From: TMP-86 sp044226865 | GTDB taxonomy: Bacteria > Pseudomonadota > Gammaproteobacteria > Steroidobacterales > Steroidobacteraceae | NCBI GenBank assembly: GCA_044226865.1 | Contig: JBGAGE010000008.1 | Location: forward strand, 62,001-126,000 | Length of the DNA stretch: 64,000 bases | Direction: 5' to 3' | In this document: positions 9,535-18,363 of the stretch, one piece after another | Numbering within the stretch: position 1 is the stretch's first letter | Layout of the letters: every line of letters begins with the position of its first letter | Program-made: the position numbers and the translations under genes | Notes under the pieces: generated by a model | What the model was told of the DNA's origin: nothing | What the model saw: only the letters and a program-made list of their open reading frames with translations | The model's database searches: none

Positions 9535-10167
9535 ATGTCCGAGAGCAAGCCGATCACGGTATTCCATGCGCCACAAACCCGCTCCAGCGGCACCATCGCG
9601 TTGCTGGAGGAATTGCGCGCGCCCTATCGCATTCACGCGGTCAACCTCAAGGCGGGCGAACAGCGGCAACCGGCCTTTCTCGCCATCAACCCGATGGGCA
9701 AGGTACCCGCCATCCGGCACGGCGAGGCCTTGGTCACCGAGCAGGTGGCCATCGGCATCTACCTGGCCGACCTGTTTCCACAGGCCGGCATCACGCCCGC
9801 CATCGGCGATCCGCTGCGCGGCCCCTACCTGCGTTGGTACGTGTTCTATGCGGCCTGCTTCGAACCCGCCATGGTGGACCGGGCATTGAAGCGCGAGCCG
9901 GGACCGCTGGCCATGATGCCCTACGGCGATGCCGACACCACCGTCAAGTCGGTGGTCGAACAACTCAGTCGGGGTCCGTGGCTGTTGGGAGAGCGTTTCA
10001 CCGCCGCCGACGTGCTCTGGGGCACCGCGCTCACCTGGATGACCGGCTTTGGTCTGGTCGAAGCCGTGCCGCCGGTCAAGGCCTATGTCGAGCGTTGGAA
10101 GGCGCGGCCGAGCGTGGCGCGGGTGGCCGCCATCGACGCTGATCTCGCCAAGGCGCAGGGCGCCTGA
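9535..10167 (+). CDS. Glutathione S-transferase family protein
   Basis: A 210-residue cytosolic GST. The N-terminal thioredoxin-like domain shows AINPMGKVPAIRHGEALVTEQVAIGIYLAD, which includes the cis-proline VP and the glutathione gamma-glutamyl site near E-Q; the C-terminal helical domain follows from about residue 90. The start is decided by a near-perfect AGGAGGT at 9522-9528. Substrate is unknown. It lies 117 bases after eda and may have its own transcript; a small hairpin (TTGCG-agctc-CGCAA) sits in that gap. Confidence 0.85.
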   Translation: MSESKPITVFHAPQTRSSGTIALLEELRAPYRIHAVNLKAGEQRQPAFLAINPMGKVPAIRHGEALVTEQVAIGIYLADLFPQAGITPAIGDPLRGPYLRWYVFYAACFEPAMVDRALKREPGPLAMMPYGDADTTVKSVVEQLSRGPWLLGERFTAADVLWGTALTWMTGFGLVEAVPPVKAYVERWKARPSVARVAAIDADLAKAQGA

Positions 10168-10185
10168 CGCGGCTGCAGCCGGCGC

Positions 10186-11241
10186 ATGGGTGATTCATTG
10201 TTCGCGGGAGTCATCGAAGGGTTCTTCGGCAAGGTATGGAGCTGGCAGGCGCGGCGCGAGATGGTGTCCTTCCTCGGGCGCTCCGGTTTCGGCTTCTACA
10301 TCTACGCGCCGAAATCCGACGCCTTCCTGCGGCGACGCTGGCGCGAGCCGATTCCGGACGATTCCATGCAGTCACTGGCCGCGCTCGCGGGTCATTGCCG
10401 CGCGGCGGGCATCACCTTCGGGGTGGGTCTGAGTCCGTTCGAGATCTGGCGCGACAATGATGCGCAGGCGCGTTCGCAATTGCGCGCCAAGGTGCGGCAA
10501 CTCGACCAACTGGGCGCCGACCTGTTGTGCATCCTGTTCGATGACATGCGCGGCGACACCCCGGGTCTCGCCCGTCTGCAATGCGCCATCGTCGAGGATA
10601 TCGCCGGCTGGAGCCGTGCGTCGCGCTTCCTCTTCTGTCCCACTTATTACTCCACCGATCCGCTGCTGGCGCGGGTGTTCGGCGAACCACCGGCCGGGTA
10701 TCTCGAGGACGTCGGGCGCGGGCTGGACACGCGCGTCGAGGCATTCTGGACCGGGCAGGCAGTCTGTTCGGATTGCTACCCGGCGCCGCACCTGGAAGAA
10801 GTGGCGCGGATCCTGCGGCGCAAGCCATTTCTATGGGACAACAATATCGCCAACGACGCCAAGAGCCGCTGCGCGCGGATTTTCCTGCAGCCCGACTCCG
10901 GACGCTGGGAGTTGCGCACGGAACTCGCAGCCGGCATTGCGATCAATCCGATGAACCAGCCGGCGTTATCGCAGATCGCGCTGTGTGAGTACCGGCGGCT
11001 GCTGCAATTGCGCGGCGTGGCGGCGGCGGACTGTTGCGCGGATGCGGGGCCGGAGGTGGGGCGGCTCCTGCGGGAGAACCTCACGCTGTGGCAAACGGAA
11101 GGTCTGGGTAGCCTCGATGCCGGGGGCCGCGAGGCGTGGGCGCAACGCTTCGCCGCCCACCCGGGCAATGCGGTGGCGGTGGACATGCTGAACTGGCTGC
11201 GCGGGGAGTATCAATTCGATCCGGCGTGCCTGACCGACTGA
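10186..11241 (+). CDS. GH84-type beta-N-acetylglucosaminidase domain protein
   Basis: The 351-residue protein begins GVIEGFFGKVWSW and contains YIYAPKSD, WREPIP, FGVGLSPF and the acid pair FDDM (Asp119-Asp120). This order matches the catalytic domain of glycoside hydrolase family 84 (NAGidase, relatives of O-GlcNAcase), where the adjacent aspartates support substrate-assisted catalysis. There is no signal peptide and no extra binding module, unlike the secreted clostridial enzymes, so it is probably cytoplasmic. Its substrate is not known. The start has no strong ribosome-binding site. It converges with the his operon and has no metabolic link to its neighbours. Confidence 0.75.
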   Translation: MGDSLFAGVIEGFFGKVWSWQARREMVSFLGRSGFGFYIYAPKSDAFLRRRWREPIPDDSMQSLAALAGHCRAAGITFGVGLSPFEIWRDNDAQARSQLRAKVRQLDQLGADLLCILFDDMRGDTPGLARLQCAIVEDIAGWSRASRFLFCPTYYSTDPLLARVFGEPPAGYLEDVGRGLDTRVEAFWTGQAVCSDCYPAPHLEEVARILRRKPFLWDNNIANDAKSRCARIFLQPDSGRWELRTELAAGIAINPMNQPALSQIALCEYRRLLQLRGVAAADCCADAGPEVGRLLRENLTLWQTEGLGSLDAGGREAWAQRFAAHPGNAVAVDMLNWLRGEYQFDPACLTD

Positions 11242-11281
11242 CGCGCACCCACGCAACGCTGGCCGGCGCCCGCAGCGGTGC

Positions 11282-11920
11282 TCAGTTTTCCGCGCCGGCC
11301 GTGCGGTTCTGATGCCGCCGGCGGAGTTCATCCACCACCTGCGGCAGCGACAACTGCCGCACCTTCAACAGCAGCATCAGATGGAAAATGAGGTCAGCTG
11401 CCTCGCCGAGGAGTTCTTCATCGGTTTGCGACACCGCCGCGAGCGCCACCTCCAGTCCTTCCTCGCCCACCTTCTGCGCGATGCGGCGTGTGCCTTCGGA
11501 CAGGAGTCGCGTGGTGTAGCTGCCCTCCGGGCGCTCCGCGATGCGGTTTTCCAGCAGGCCCTCGAGCGAATCGAGAAACTGCAGCCCCTGGGCCGCACTG
11601 CGTGGCGCGTCCTCGCCCCAGCAGGTGGTGGTGTTGAGATGGCAGGTGGGCCCCTGGGGGTGCGCGAGCACCAGCAAGGCATCCGCATCGCAATCCACCG
11701 CCATGCTCTTGAGTTCCAGAAAATGACCGGAGGTTTCGCCCTTCACCCACAAACGGCCGCGGCTGCGGCTGAAGAAGGTGACCCGGCCGGTGGAGCGCGT
11801 GAGCTCGAACGCCTCGCGGTTCATGTAGCCGAGCATCAGCACGGCGCCGCTGCGGGCATCCTGCACGATGGCCGGTACCAGGCCATCGCCGCTGTTCCAA
11901 TCGATCTGACGTCCGTTCAT
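11282..11920 (-). CDS. hisIE: Phosphoribosyl-AMP cyclohydrolase / phosphoribosyl-ATP pyrophosphatase
   Basis: Bifunctional HisI-HisE of 212 residues, last gene of the his operon. The HisI half (about 1-115) holds MLGYMNREAFELT, GRLWVKGETSG and the metal-binding VDCDADALL and GPTCHLNTTTCW. The HisE half (about 120-212) holds SYTTRLLSEGTRRIAQKVGEEGLEV. The two act as the second and third steps of histidine synthesis. The start at 11920 overlaps the hisF stop by four bases, with GAGGTGAGG upstream. It converges with the GH84-like gene. Confidence 0.96.
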   Translation of the reverse strand: MNGRQIDWNSGDGLVPAIVQDARSGAVLMLGYMNREAFELTRSTGRVTFFSRSRGRLWVKGETSGHFLELKSMAVDCDADALLVLAHPQGPTCHLNTTTCWGEDAPRSAAQGLQFLDSLEGLLENRIAERPEGSYTTRLLSEGTRRIAQKVGEEGLEVALAAVSQTDEELLGEAADLIFHLMLLLKVRQLSLPQVVDELRRRHQNRTAGAEN

Positions 11921-12684
11921 GTCCTCACCTCGATGCCTTCCGCGCGCAGGAATTGCTTCAAGTCGGGAATGGCGATCTCGCCGGAATGGAAAACGCTGGC
12001 GGCCAATGCCGCATCCACGCCGGCGCGCAGGAAGACCTGCGCGAAATGCGCCGGTGCACCGGCGCCGCCCGAGGCCACCAGCGGCACGCCGCAAACCTCG
12101 CGCACCGCGGCCAACTGCGCCAGGTCGTAGCCCTGGCGCACGCCATCGCTCGACATGCAGTTCAGCACCAGTTCGCCCGCGCCACGCGCCTGCGCCTCGC
12201 GCACCCACTCGAGCGTGCGGCGCTGCGTGTCGCGGGTGCGGGCGGCATCGCCGGTGAACTGCTGCACGAAGTAGTCGTTCTCGCGCGCCTGGCTGTCGAT
12301 GCCCACCACCACGCATTGCGAGCCGAAGCGCTTCGCCAGCTCATCGATGAGCGAGGGATTGGACAGGGCCGGCGAGTTGACCGAGATCTTCTCCGCTCCG
12401 CCACCCAGCACGCTTTCCGCATCGGCGACGGAACTGATGCCGCCGGCGACGCAAAAGGGAATGTCGAGCAGTTGCGCGACACGGTTCACCCAGGAGCGAT
12501 CCACGCGGCGTCCGTCAGGGCTCGCCGTGATGTCGTAGAACACCAATTCATCAGCGCCCTCGTCGCGATAGCGCGCGGACAATTCGAGGATGTCGCCGAC
12601 GACGCGATGGTCGCGGAAGCGCACGCCTTTGACGACGCGGCCGTCGCGCACGTCCAGGCAGGGGATTATGCGTTTGGCAAGAAT
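11917..12684 (-). CDS. hisF: Imidazole glycerol phosphate synthase, cyclase subunit (ATT start)
   Basis: HisF makes the imidazole ring with ammonia from HisH. The family start is M-L-A-K-R-I-I-P-C-L-D-V; here the frame reads ATT CTT GCC AAA CGC ATA ATC CCC TGC CTG GAC GTG, so ATT stands exactly where the initiator should be, with CAGGAG eight bases before it. No ATG, GTG or TTG is in frame nearby. The first canonical start downstream (GTG, codon 12) would remove the catalytic Asp11. With ATT the protein is 255 residues (E. coli 258) and overlaps hisA by 19 bases. GGI, GIDSQ and ASGGAG phosphate loops are present. Confidence 0.9.
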   Translation of the reverse strand: MLAKRIIPCLDVRDGRVVKGVRFRDHRVVGDILELSARYRDEGADELVFYDITASPDGRRVDRSWVNRVAQLLDIPFCVAGGISSVADAESVLGGGAEKISVNSPALSNPSLIDELAKRFGSQCVVVGIDSQARENDYFVQQFTGDAARTRDTQRRTLEWVREAQARGAGELVLNCMSSDGVRQGYDLAQLAAVREVCGVPLVASGGAGAPAHFAQVFLRAGVDAALAASVFHSGEIAIPDLKQFLRAEGIEVRT

Positions 12685-13412
12685 GGCTTGAGCTCCTGCA
12701 GTGGCATGCGCTCCTCCAGCAGCGCCTTGCCGCTGATGGCGGCCTGGGCACCGGTATCGGCGAGCGCCTGCAGATCGCCGATGTCGCGGATGCCGCCGGA
12801 GGCCTGCCATTCGACGCCGGGGAAGCGCTTCACGGCTTCGGCGTACAGATCCAGGTTCGGCCCATTCAACGCGCCATCGCGGCTCACGTCGGTGCACAGC
12901 ACATGCTTGAGCCCGTGGCCGACGAACCCCTGCACGGCATCCCACAATTCCACCTGCGACTGCGAGCGCCAGCCATGCGTGGCCACTCGTGGCACCGCAT
13001 CGGCGTCGAAGCGCACGTCGAATGCCAGGGTGATGCGTTCGGGCTGGAAGCGCTTCATCCAGCCGGCCACATCGGCAGGGTTCGTCACCGCCGCGCTGCC
13101 TATCACCACACGGGAGACGCCGGCCTTCAGGATGCCCTCGATGGCGCGCGCGTCCCGCAACCCGCCACCCACCTGCAGCTTGAGGCCGGGCAGTTGCGCG
13201 AGTTGCGCAATGATGGCGGCATTGCCCGCGACACCATCGCGCGCGCCGTCGAGGTCGACGACATGCAGCCAGTCCGCACCGGCCGCCAGATAACGCTGCG
13301 CCAGCGCCAGCGGTTCCACCGGGTAACGTGTCTCGGCGTCGAAGTCTCCCTGGTAGAGCCGCACACAGCGGCCGGATTTCAAGTCGATGGCGGGGATCAA
13401 TCGCATGGTCAT
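12666..13412 (-). CDS. hisA: Phosphoribosylformimino-AICAR-phosphate (ProFAR) isomerase
   Basis: HisA is a 248-residue TIM barrel that isomerises ProFAR. It starts MTMRLIPAIDLKSGRCVRLYQGDF with the catalytic aspartate in PAIDL, and carries LQVGGGLRD, CTDVSRDG (second catalytic aspartate) and QASGGI. The start overlaps the hisH stop by four bases (ATGA); a second ATG two codons later is possible. Its 3' end contains the ribosome-binding site and ATT start of hisF. Confidence 0.96.
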   Translation of the reverse strand: MTMRLIPAIDLKSGRCVRLYQGDFDAETRYPVEPLALAQRYLAAGADWLHVVDLDGARDGVAGNAAIIAQLAQLPGLKLQVGGGLRDARAIEGILKAGVSRVVIGSAAVTNPADVAGWMKRFQPERITLAFDVRFDADAVPRVATHGWRSQSQVELWDAVQGFVGHGLKHVLCTDVSRDGALNGPNLDLYAEAVKRFPGVEWQASGGIRDIGDLQALADTGAQAAISGKALLEERMPLQELKPFLPNA

Positions 13413-14014
13413 CTCACGGAAAAGAAATTCTCGAGCACCTGGGCGCCAACCTTGGCGGATCGCTCGGGATGAAACTGGGTACCGAAGAAATTATCCTGCT
13501 GCACGGCGGCGCTGAACTGCACTCCGTATTCGCAGGTTCCGGCGGTGCAGGCGGATACGCCGACCGCGTAGCTGTGCACGAAATAGGCATAGGAACCATG
13601 CTTTTCGATGCCCTTCAGGAGCGGCGAGTTGCCGCTGGCGGTGACCGTATTCCAGCCCATGTGCGGCACGGGCAGGTCCTTCGAGCGGGGCAGGCGTGCC
13701 GCGCGGCCGCGCAGGATGCCAAGGCCCCGCGCATCGTTCTCCTCGGAAGAGTCGAACAGCAGCTGCATCCCCAGGCAGATGCCCAGCACCGGTTGGGTCA
13801 GCGTGGGAATGAGCGTATCCAGGCCCGCGCTGCGCAAGCGCTGCATCGCATCGCCGGCGGCGCCCACGCCGGGCAGCAATACGTGGCTGGCGGCGCGGAT
13901 CTGTGCGGGATCGGCGCTGAGTTGCGCCGGCACCCCCAGCCGCTGCAATGCGAACTGCAGGGAGGCGATATTGGCGCCGCCACTGGCAATGATCACCGCG
14001 CCGCGGCTGCTCAC
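13409..14014 (-). CDS. hisH: Imidazole glycerol phosphate synthase, glutamine amidotransferase subunit
   Basis: HisH is the class I glutaminase that feeds ammonia to HisF. The 201-residue chain has LLPGVGAAGDAM, the nucleophile elbow LGICLGMQLLF (catalytic Cys), and the His-Glu pair in GTQFHPERS. The start is a GTG that overlaps the hisB stop (GTGA), typical of the tightly packed genes here. Confidence 0.96.
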   Translation of the reverse strand: MSSRGAVIIASGGANIASLQFALQRLGVPAQLSADPAQIRAASHVLLPGVGAAGDAMQRLRSAGLDTLIPTLTQPVLGICLGMQLLFDSSEENDARGLGILRGRAARLPRSKDLPVPHMGWNTVTASGNSPLLKGIEKHGSYAYFVHSYAVGVSACTAGTCEYGVQFSAAVQQDNFFGTQFHPERSAKVGAQVLENFFSVR

Positions 14015-15087
14015 AGGCTGCCCTTGGTGGAGGGCAGTTCGGTGCCCTCGAGCCGGATGGCCTGGCGCAGGGCGCGGCCCACGCCCTTGAAGCAGGATTC
14101 CACCATGTGATGCGAGTTGTCCCCGCGCACGCTGATGTGCAGCGCCGCGCCGAGCGAATCCGACAGCGAGCGGAAGAAGTGCGGCACCAGTTCGGTCGGC
14201 AGTTCGCCGATGCGTTCGCGGCCGAAACTGCCCTGCCAGACGAAATACGGCCGGCCGGACAGGTCCAGCGCGACCTGCGCCTCGGCCTCGTCCATGGCGA
14301 GCAGGAAGCCGTAGCGGCCGATGCCGCGCTTGTCGCCCAGGGCCTCGCGCAGCGCGGCGCCCAATGCCAGCGCGCAGTCCTCCACGGTGTGGTGTTCGTC
14401 CACCTGCAGGTCGCCCTGGCAGCGCAACGCAAGCGAAAAGCCGCCGTGGCGCGCGACCTGCTCGAGCATGTGATCGAAGAAGCCGATGCCGGTATGGATC
14501 GCGGAGCCTTCCGCGTGCGATAAATCCACCTGCACGCTGATGTCGGTCTCGCGGGTCTTGCGCGTCACGCGGGCCTGGCGCGCACTGCGCAGGATGCGCG
14601 CCGTCACGGCCGGCCAGGTCTCGGAAGGTTCACCGCCCGCGCGCACGCGCAGGCCGGCGATGCCCATGTTATGCGCGAGCTGCATGTCCGTGTCGCGATC
14701 CCCGAGCACGAAGCTGCGTGCCGTGTCGATCGGGTTCTGGGCCAGGAAGGGCGTGATCAGCGCCAGCCCCGGCTTGCGGCACGCGCAGCCATCCTGCTTG
14801 AAATGCGGGCAGACCAGCACCGCCTCGAATTCGATGCCCTGCGAGGCGAACAACCGCAGGATGAAATCCTGGGTGGTGTTGTAATCCTCCAGCGGAAAAC
14901 TCGCGGTGCCCAGGCCGTCCTGGTTCGTGACCATCACGAAGCCGAATCCGGCCGCCTTCAATTGCAGCAACGAGGGGATGACCGCCGGCAGCAGGCGGAT
15001 CTTGTCCAGGCGATCGACCTGCTCGTCGGGCGGTTCTTCCACCAGCGTGCCGTCGCGGTCGATGAACAGGAGATGGCGGCCGATCAT
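14011..15087 (-). CDS. hisB: Bifunctional histidinol-phosphatase / imidazoleglycerol-phosphate dehydratase
   Basis: The 358-residue chain joins two steps. The N-terminal HAD phosphatase (about 1-165) shows FIDRDGTL, the zinc-binding CPHFKQDGCACRKP and LGDRDTDM. The dehydratase (about 168-358) shows HTGIGFFDHMLEQ, DEHHTVEDC and DNSHHMVES metal ligands. The fused form is typical of gammaproteobacteria. It overlaps hisC and hisH by four bases each. Confidence 0.96.
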   Translation of the reverse strand: MIGRHLLFIDRDGTLVEEPPDEQVDRLDKIRLLPAVIPSLLQLKAAGFGFVMVTNQDGLGTASFPLEDYNTTQDFILRLFASQGIEFEAVLVCPHFKQDGCACRKPGLALITPFLAQNPIDTARSFVLGDRDTDMQLAHNMGIAGLRVRAGGEPSETWPAVTARILRSARQARVTRKTRETDISVQVDLSHAEGSAIHTGIGFFDHMLEQVARHGGFSLALRCQGDLQVDEHHTVEDCALALGAALREALGDKRGIGRYGFLLAMDEAEAQVALDLSGRPYFVWQGSFGRERIGELPTELVPHFFRSLSDSLGAALHISVRGDNSHHMVESCFKGVGRALRQAIRLEGTELPSTKGSL

Positions 15088-16145
15088 GATGTGGCAAGGC
15101 TCCTCAGCAATCGTTGGTTGTGTTCGGCATCGCCAATCGAAATCCGCAGAGCCTGCGGCAGGGCGGGATTTCCGCGCAGGTCGCGGACGATCAGCCCGCC
15201 GCGGGTGGCGCGATCGAACATGGCCTGCGGGTCGGCGAATTCCGCCATCACGAAGTTGGTGTCGCTGGGCCAGACCTTGATGACGCCGGGAGTCTCCGCC
15301 AGCGCGGACTGCAGCAAACGCCGCTGCCGCAGCAACTCATCCATCCGCGCGCGCGACTGGCGGACCTGATCGGGCTCGAGCGCGCGCAGCGCCGCCTCCA
15401 CCGTCGATTGGGCGATGGCGTAGGGCGGAATGATCTTGCGTGCCAGGTCGATCAGTTCCGGGGGCGCGACCAGCGCGCCGCAGCGCGCGCCGGCCAGTGC
15501 GTGCGCCTTGGACAGGGTACGCAGCAGGGCCAGTGTCGGGTAGCGGGACAGGAAGCGCGCGAAGCTCTTGCGCTCGGTCCATTCGATGTAGGCCTCGTCG
15601 ATGACGACCACCGCCTTGCCGCTCAGCGCCTCGCACACCGCGTGCAGCGATTCCTCGCTCAGCAGGTTGGCGGTGGGATTGTTCGGTGAGCACAGGTAGA
15701 CCAGGCGCGCCTGCGGAGTCCAGGCGGCGAGCAAGCGCGGCACATCCAATTGCCAGTCCTGCTCGCGCAGCAGCGGCACTTCGATCACCTGCGCGCCCTG
15801 GATGCGCGCGGCCACCTGGTACATGCCGAAGGTGGGCGTCAATTGCAGGATGGCATCGACGCCGGCGCGCAGGAAGATCCGCGACAACAGGTCGATGGCC
15901 TCATCGCTGCCGCGCGTCACCAGCAGCTGTCCCGGCTGCGCCTCGAAGACCTGCTCCAGGCGTTGCACCAGCGCGGCGGGCTGGGGCTCCGGATAGCGGT
16001 TGAGTCCGGCATGGGTGTCATCGCCGGCGGGACGCCACGGCGCTTCATTGGCATGCAGGCGGACCAGGTGCGGCAGCCAGAGGGCGTGTGAGTAAGGCTT
16101 CAGCGCCAGGATCTCGGGCCGGGCCAATTGCGTAAGCACGCTCAT
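15084..16145 (-). CDS. hisC: Histidinol-phosphate aminotransferase
   Basis: HisC is a PLP aminotransferase of 353 residues converting imidazole acetol phosphate to histidinol phosphate. It shows LHANEAPW, GSDEAIDLL, LCSPNNPTA, VVIDEAYIEW and the PLP lysine in TLSKAHALAGARCG. It overlaps hisD upstream and hisB downstream by four bases each, within the his operon. Confidence 0.95.
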   Translation of the reverse strand: MSVLTQLARPEILALKPYSHALWLPHLVRLHANEAPWRPAGDDTHAGLNRYPEPQPAALVQRLEQVFEAQPGQLLVTRGSDEAIDLLSRIFLRAGVDAILQLTPTFGMYQVAARIQGAQVIEVPLLREQDWQLDVPRLLAAWTPQARLVYLCSPNNPTANLLSEESLHAVCEALSGKAVVVIDEAYIEWTERKSFARFLSRYPTLALLRTLSKAHALAGARCGALVAPPELIDLARKIIPPYAIAQSTVEAALRALEPDQVRQSRARMDELLRQRRLLQSALAETPGVIKVWPSDTNFVMAEFADPQAMFDRATRGGLIVRDLRGNPALPQALRISIGDAEHNQRLLRSLATS

Positions 16146-17443
16146 GCGGATGCGCGCTCCAGGCGCAGGCTGACGGCGCGCGCATGCGCGTCCAGGCCTT
16201 CCAGCGCCGCCAGCGTAGTGGTGGCGGCGGCAAGCCCGCGCAAGCCCGCGACGCTCAGTTCCTGCACGCTGATGCGCTTCTGGAAGTCCTCGAGCCCCAG
16301 CCCGCTATAGCTGCGCGCATAGCCGTAGGTGGGCAGGGTGTGGTTGGGACCGCTGCAATAATCGCCGACCGATTCCGGCGACCAGGCGCCAAGAAATACG
16401 GCGCCGGCGTGCTCCACGCACGGCAGCCAGGAACGTGCGTCGCGCACCTGCACGATGAGGTGTTCAGGGGCATAGGCGTTGGAGATCCGGAATGCCTCGG
16501 CAAGATCGGCGGCGATGATCAGACGCATGTTGGCGACGGAGGCGGCGAGGATGTCGCGCCGCGACAGGTGGGCGACCTGCATGGCGATTTCCCGGCCCAC
16601 GCGCGCCGCCAGCGCCGCATCGTCGGTCACCAGCAGTGCCTGCGCATCGGGGCTGTGCTCGGCCTGCGCCAGCAGGTCCGCGGCGACGAACGCGGCTTCG
16701 GCCGCTGCATCCGCGATGACCAGCACCTCGGACGGGCCGGCAGGCAGATCGAACGCAGCGCCGGCCGCATCCTCGGCCACCAGTTGCTTGGCGGCCGTGA
16801 CCCAGGCGTTGCCCGGGCCGAAGATCTTGTCGCACTTGGGGATGGTGCGGGTTCCATAGGCCATGGCGGCCACCGCCTGCGCTCCGCCCACCTTGAACAC
16901 CTGCGTGGCGCCGGCGCGGATGGCCGCGACCAGCACGGCGGGGTCGGCGTCCCCGGCGCCGTTCGGTGGCGTGCAGACAATACGCTGCGCGCAACGGGCG
17001 ATGCTCGCGGGCACGGCCAGCATGATGGCAGTGGAGGGCAGGGGAGCCGAGCCTGCCGGTACGTACAGGCCGACGGCACCGATGGGACGCAGCACCCGCT
17101 CGCACCGCACCCCGGGTGCCGGCTCGACCGTGACATCCGCGGCGCGCTGCGCCTCATGGAAGGCCCGCACGTGGCCGATCGCCACATCGATGGCCTCGAC
17201 CTGGGCGGAGTTCAGTCGTTGTGTGGCGGCGCGAATCTCATCCGCGCCGACCTGCAGTGCCTGCAGATCGACGCGGTCGAACTGACGGGTGAAGTCGAAC
17301 AGCGCCGCATCGCCGCGGCCGCGCACATCGGCGATGATGCGGCGGACCTGCTCGCGCACCTGGGGTTGGTCCCGTTGCGCCGGCCGCGCCAGCGCCTGGC
17401 GGCGTGCCGCCGCGTCCATCTGCTGCCATTCGAGTATCTGCAT
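16142..17443 (-). CDS. hisD: Histidinol dehydrogenase
   Basis: HisD oxidises histidinol to histidine in two NAD-dependent steps. The 433-residue protein shows GLYVPAGSAPLPS, GAGDADPAV, KIFGPGNAWVTAAKQ, DLPAGPSEVLVIAD and NHTLPTYGYARSYSGLG, the latter containing zinc and substrate histidines. The gene follows hisG after three bases. Length and motifs are normal. Confidence 0.96.
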   Translation of the reverse strand: MQILEWQQMDAAARRQALARPAQRDQPQVREQVRRIIADVRGRGDAALFDFTRQFDRVDLQALQVGADEIRAATQRLNSAQVEAIDVAIGHVRAFHEAQRAADVTVEPAPGVRCERVLRPIGAVGLYVPAGSAPLPSTAIMLAVPASIARCAQRIVCTPPNGAGDADPAVLVAAIRAGATQVFKVGGAQAVAAMAYGTRTIPKCDKIFGPGNAWVTAAKQLVAEDAAGAAFDLPAGPSEVLVIADAAAEAAFVAADLLAQAEHSPDAQALLVTDDAALAARVGREIAMQVAHLSRRDILAASVANMRLIIAADLAEAFRISNAYAPEHLIVQVRDARSWLPCVEHAGAVFLGAWSPESVGDYCSGPNHTLPTYGYARSYSGLGLEDFQKRISVQELSVAGLRGLAAATTTLAALEGLDAHARAVSLRLERASA

Positions 17444-17446
17444 TGC

Positions 17447-18340
17447 TCAGGCCAGCATTTTCTCGACCGGCAGCACGAGCACGGAACTGGCGCCGACGGC
17501 CTTGAGCTTTTCCAGCGTCTCCCAGAACACGTTTTCGCGGCACACGGCGTGCACGGCGACGCGATCGCCGCGTCCCTCGAGCGGAATCACGGTGGGCGCC
17601 TCGCTGCCCGGCAGCAGTTGCGCGATCTGCGGCAGCGCCGAACGCGGCGCGTGCAGCATGATGTATTTGCTGCCCTTGACCTGCTCCACGCCATCGATAC
17701 GCATCAACAAGCGTCGCGTCCAATCCTGCTTCTCCGGCGGGATGGGAACGGGTGTACGGATCAGCACCGCCTGGCTCTCCATGACCGTCTCGACTTCACG
17801 CAGGTGATTGGCGGCGAGCGTGGAACCGGTGGAGATCAGGTCGCAGACCACGTCGGCCCTGCCCAATCGCGGCGCAATTTCCACCGCACCCGAGAGCACC
17901 ACGACCTCGGCGGTGACGCCGCGCTCGGCAAGGAAACGCTGCAGGATGTTCGGATAGGTGGTGGCGATGCGGCGGCCCTGAAGGGATTGCGCGCCGGAAT
18001 ACTGGAACCCATCCGGCACGGCCAGCCCCAGGCGACAGCGGCCGAAGTCCAGTGCCTGCACCTGCTCGAACAGGGGTGCGATGCCGCGCGCCTTGAACGC
18101 CAGGCGCTTCTCCTCGATGACGTTCAGGCCCACGAGCCCCAGGTCGCAGACATCCTCCTGCACCAGGTCCGGGATGTCGTCATCGCGCACGAACAACAGG
18201 TCGAGCGGCATGTTCTCGCCATAGCACATCAGCTGGTCCTTGCCGCGGCTGTACTTCAGGCCGCAGCGCGACAACAGGTCCAGGGAATGCTCGGTCAAAC
18301 GGCCGCTCTTCTGGATGGCGATCTTCAGTCTCATGGTCAT
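17447..18340 (-). CDS. hisG: ATP phosphoribosyltransferase
   Basis: HisG commits PRPP and ATP to histidine synthesis and is the usual point of feedback control. At 297 residues it is the long form with a C-terminal regulatory domain (about 220-297), so no HisZ partner is needed. It shows IAIQKSGRLT at the N-terminus, CDLGLVGLNV, and the PRPP loop DLISTGSTLAANHLREV. It begins 23 bases after the TrpR-like regulator gene. Confidence 0.95.
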   Translation of the reverse strand: MTMRLKIAIQKSGRLTEHSLDLLSRCGLKYSRGKDQLMCYGENMPLDLLFVRDDDIPDLVQEDVCDLGLVGLNVIEEKRLAFKARGIAPLFEQVQALDFGRCRLGLAVPDGFQYSGAQSLQGRRIATTYPNILQRFLAERGVTAEVVVLSGAVEIAPRLGRADVVCDLISTGSTLAANHLREVETVMESQAVLIRTPVPIPPEKQDWTRRLLMRIDGVEQVKGSKYIMLHAPRSALPQIAQLLPGSEAPTVIPLEGRGDRVAVHAVCRENVFWETLEKLKAVGASSVLVLPVEKMLA

Positions 18341-18363
18341 CGGGACGCTCTTGTCGTATCGGT

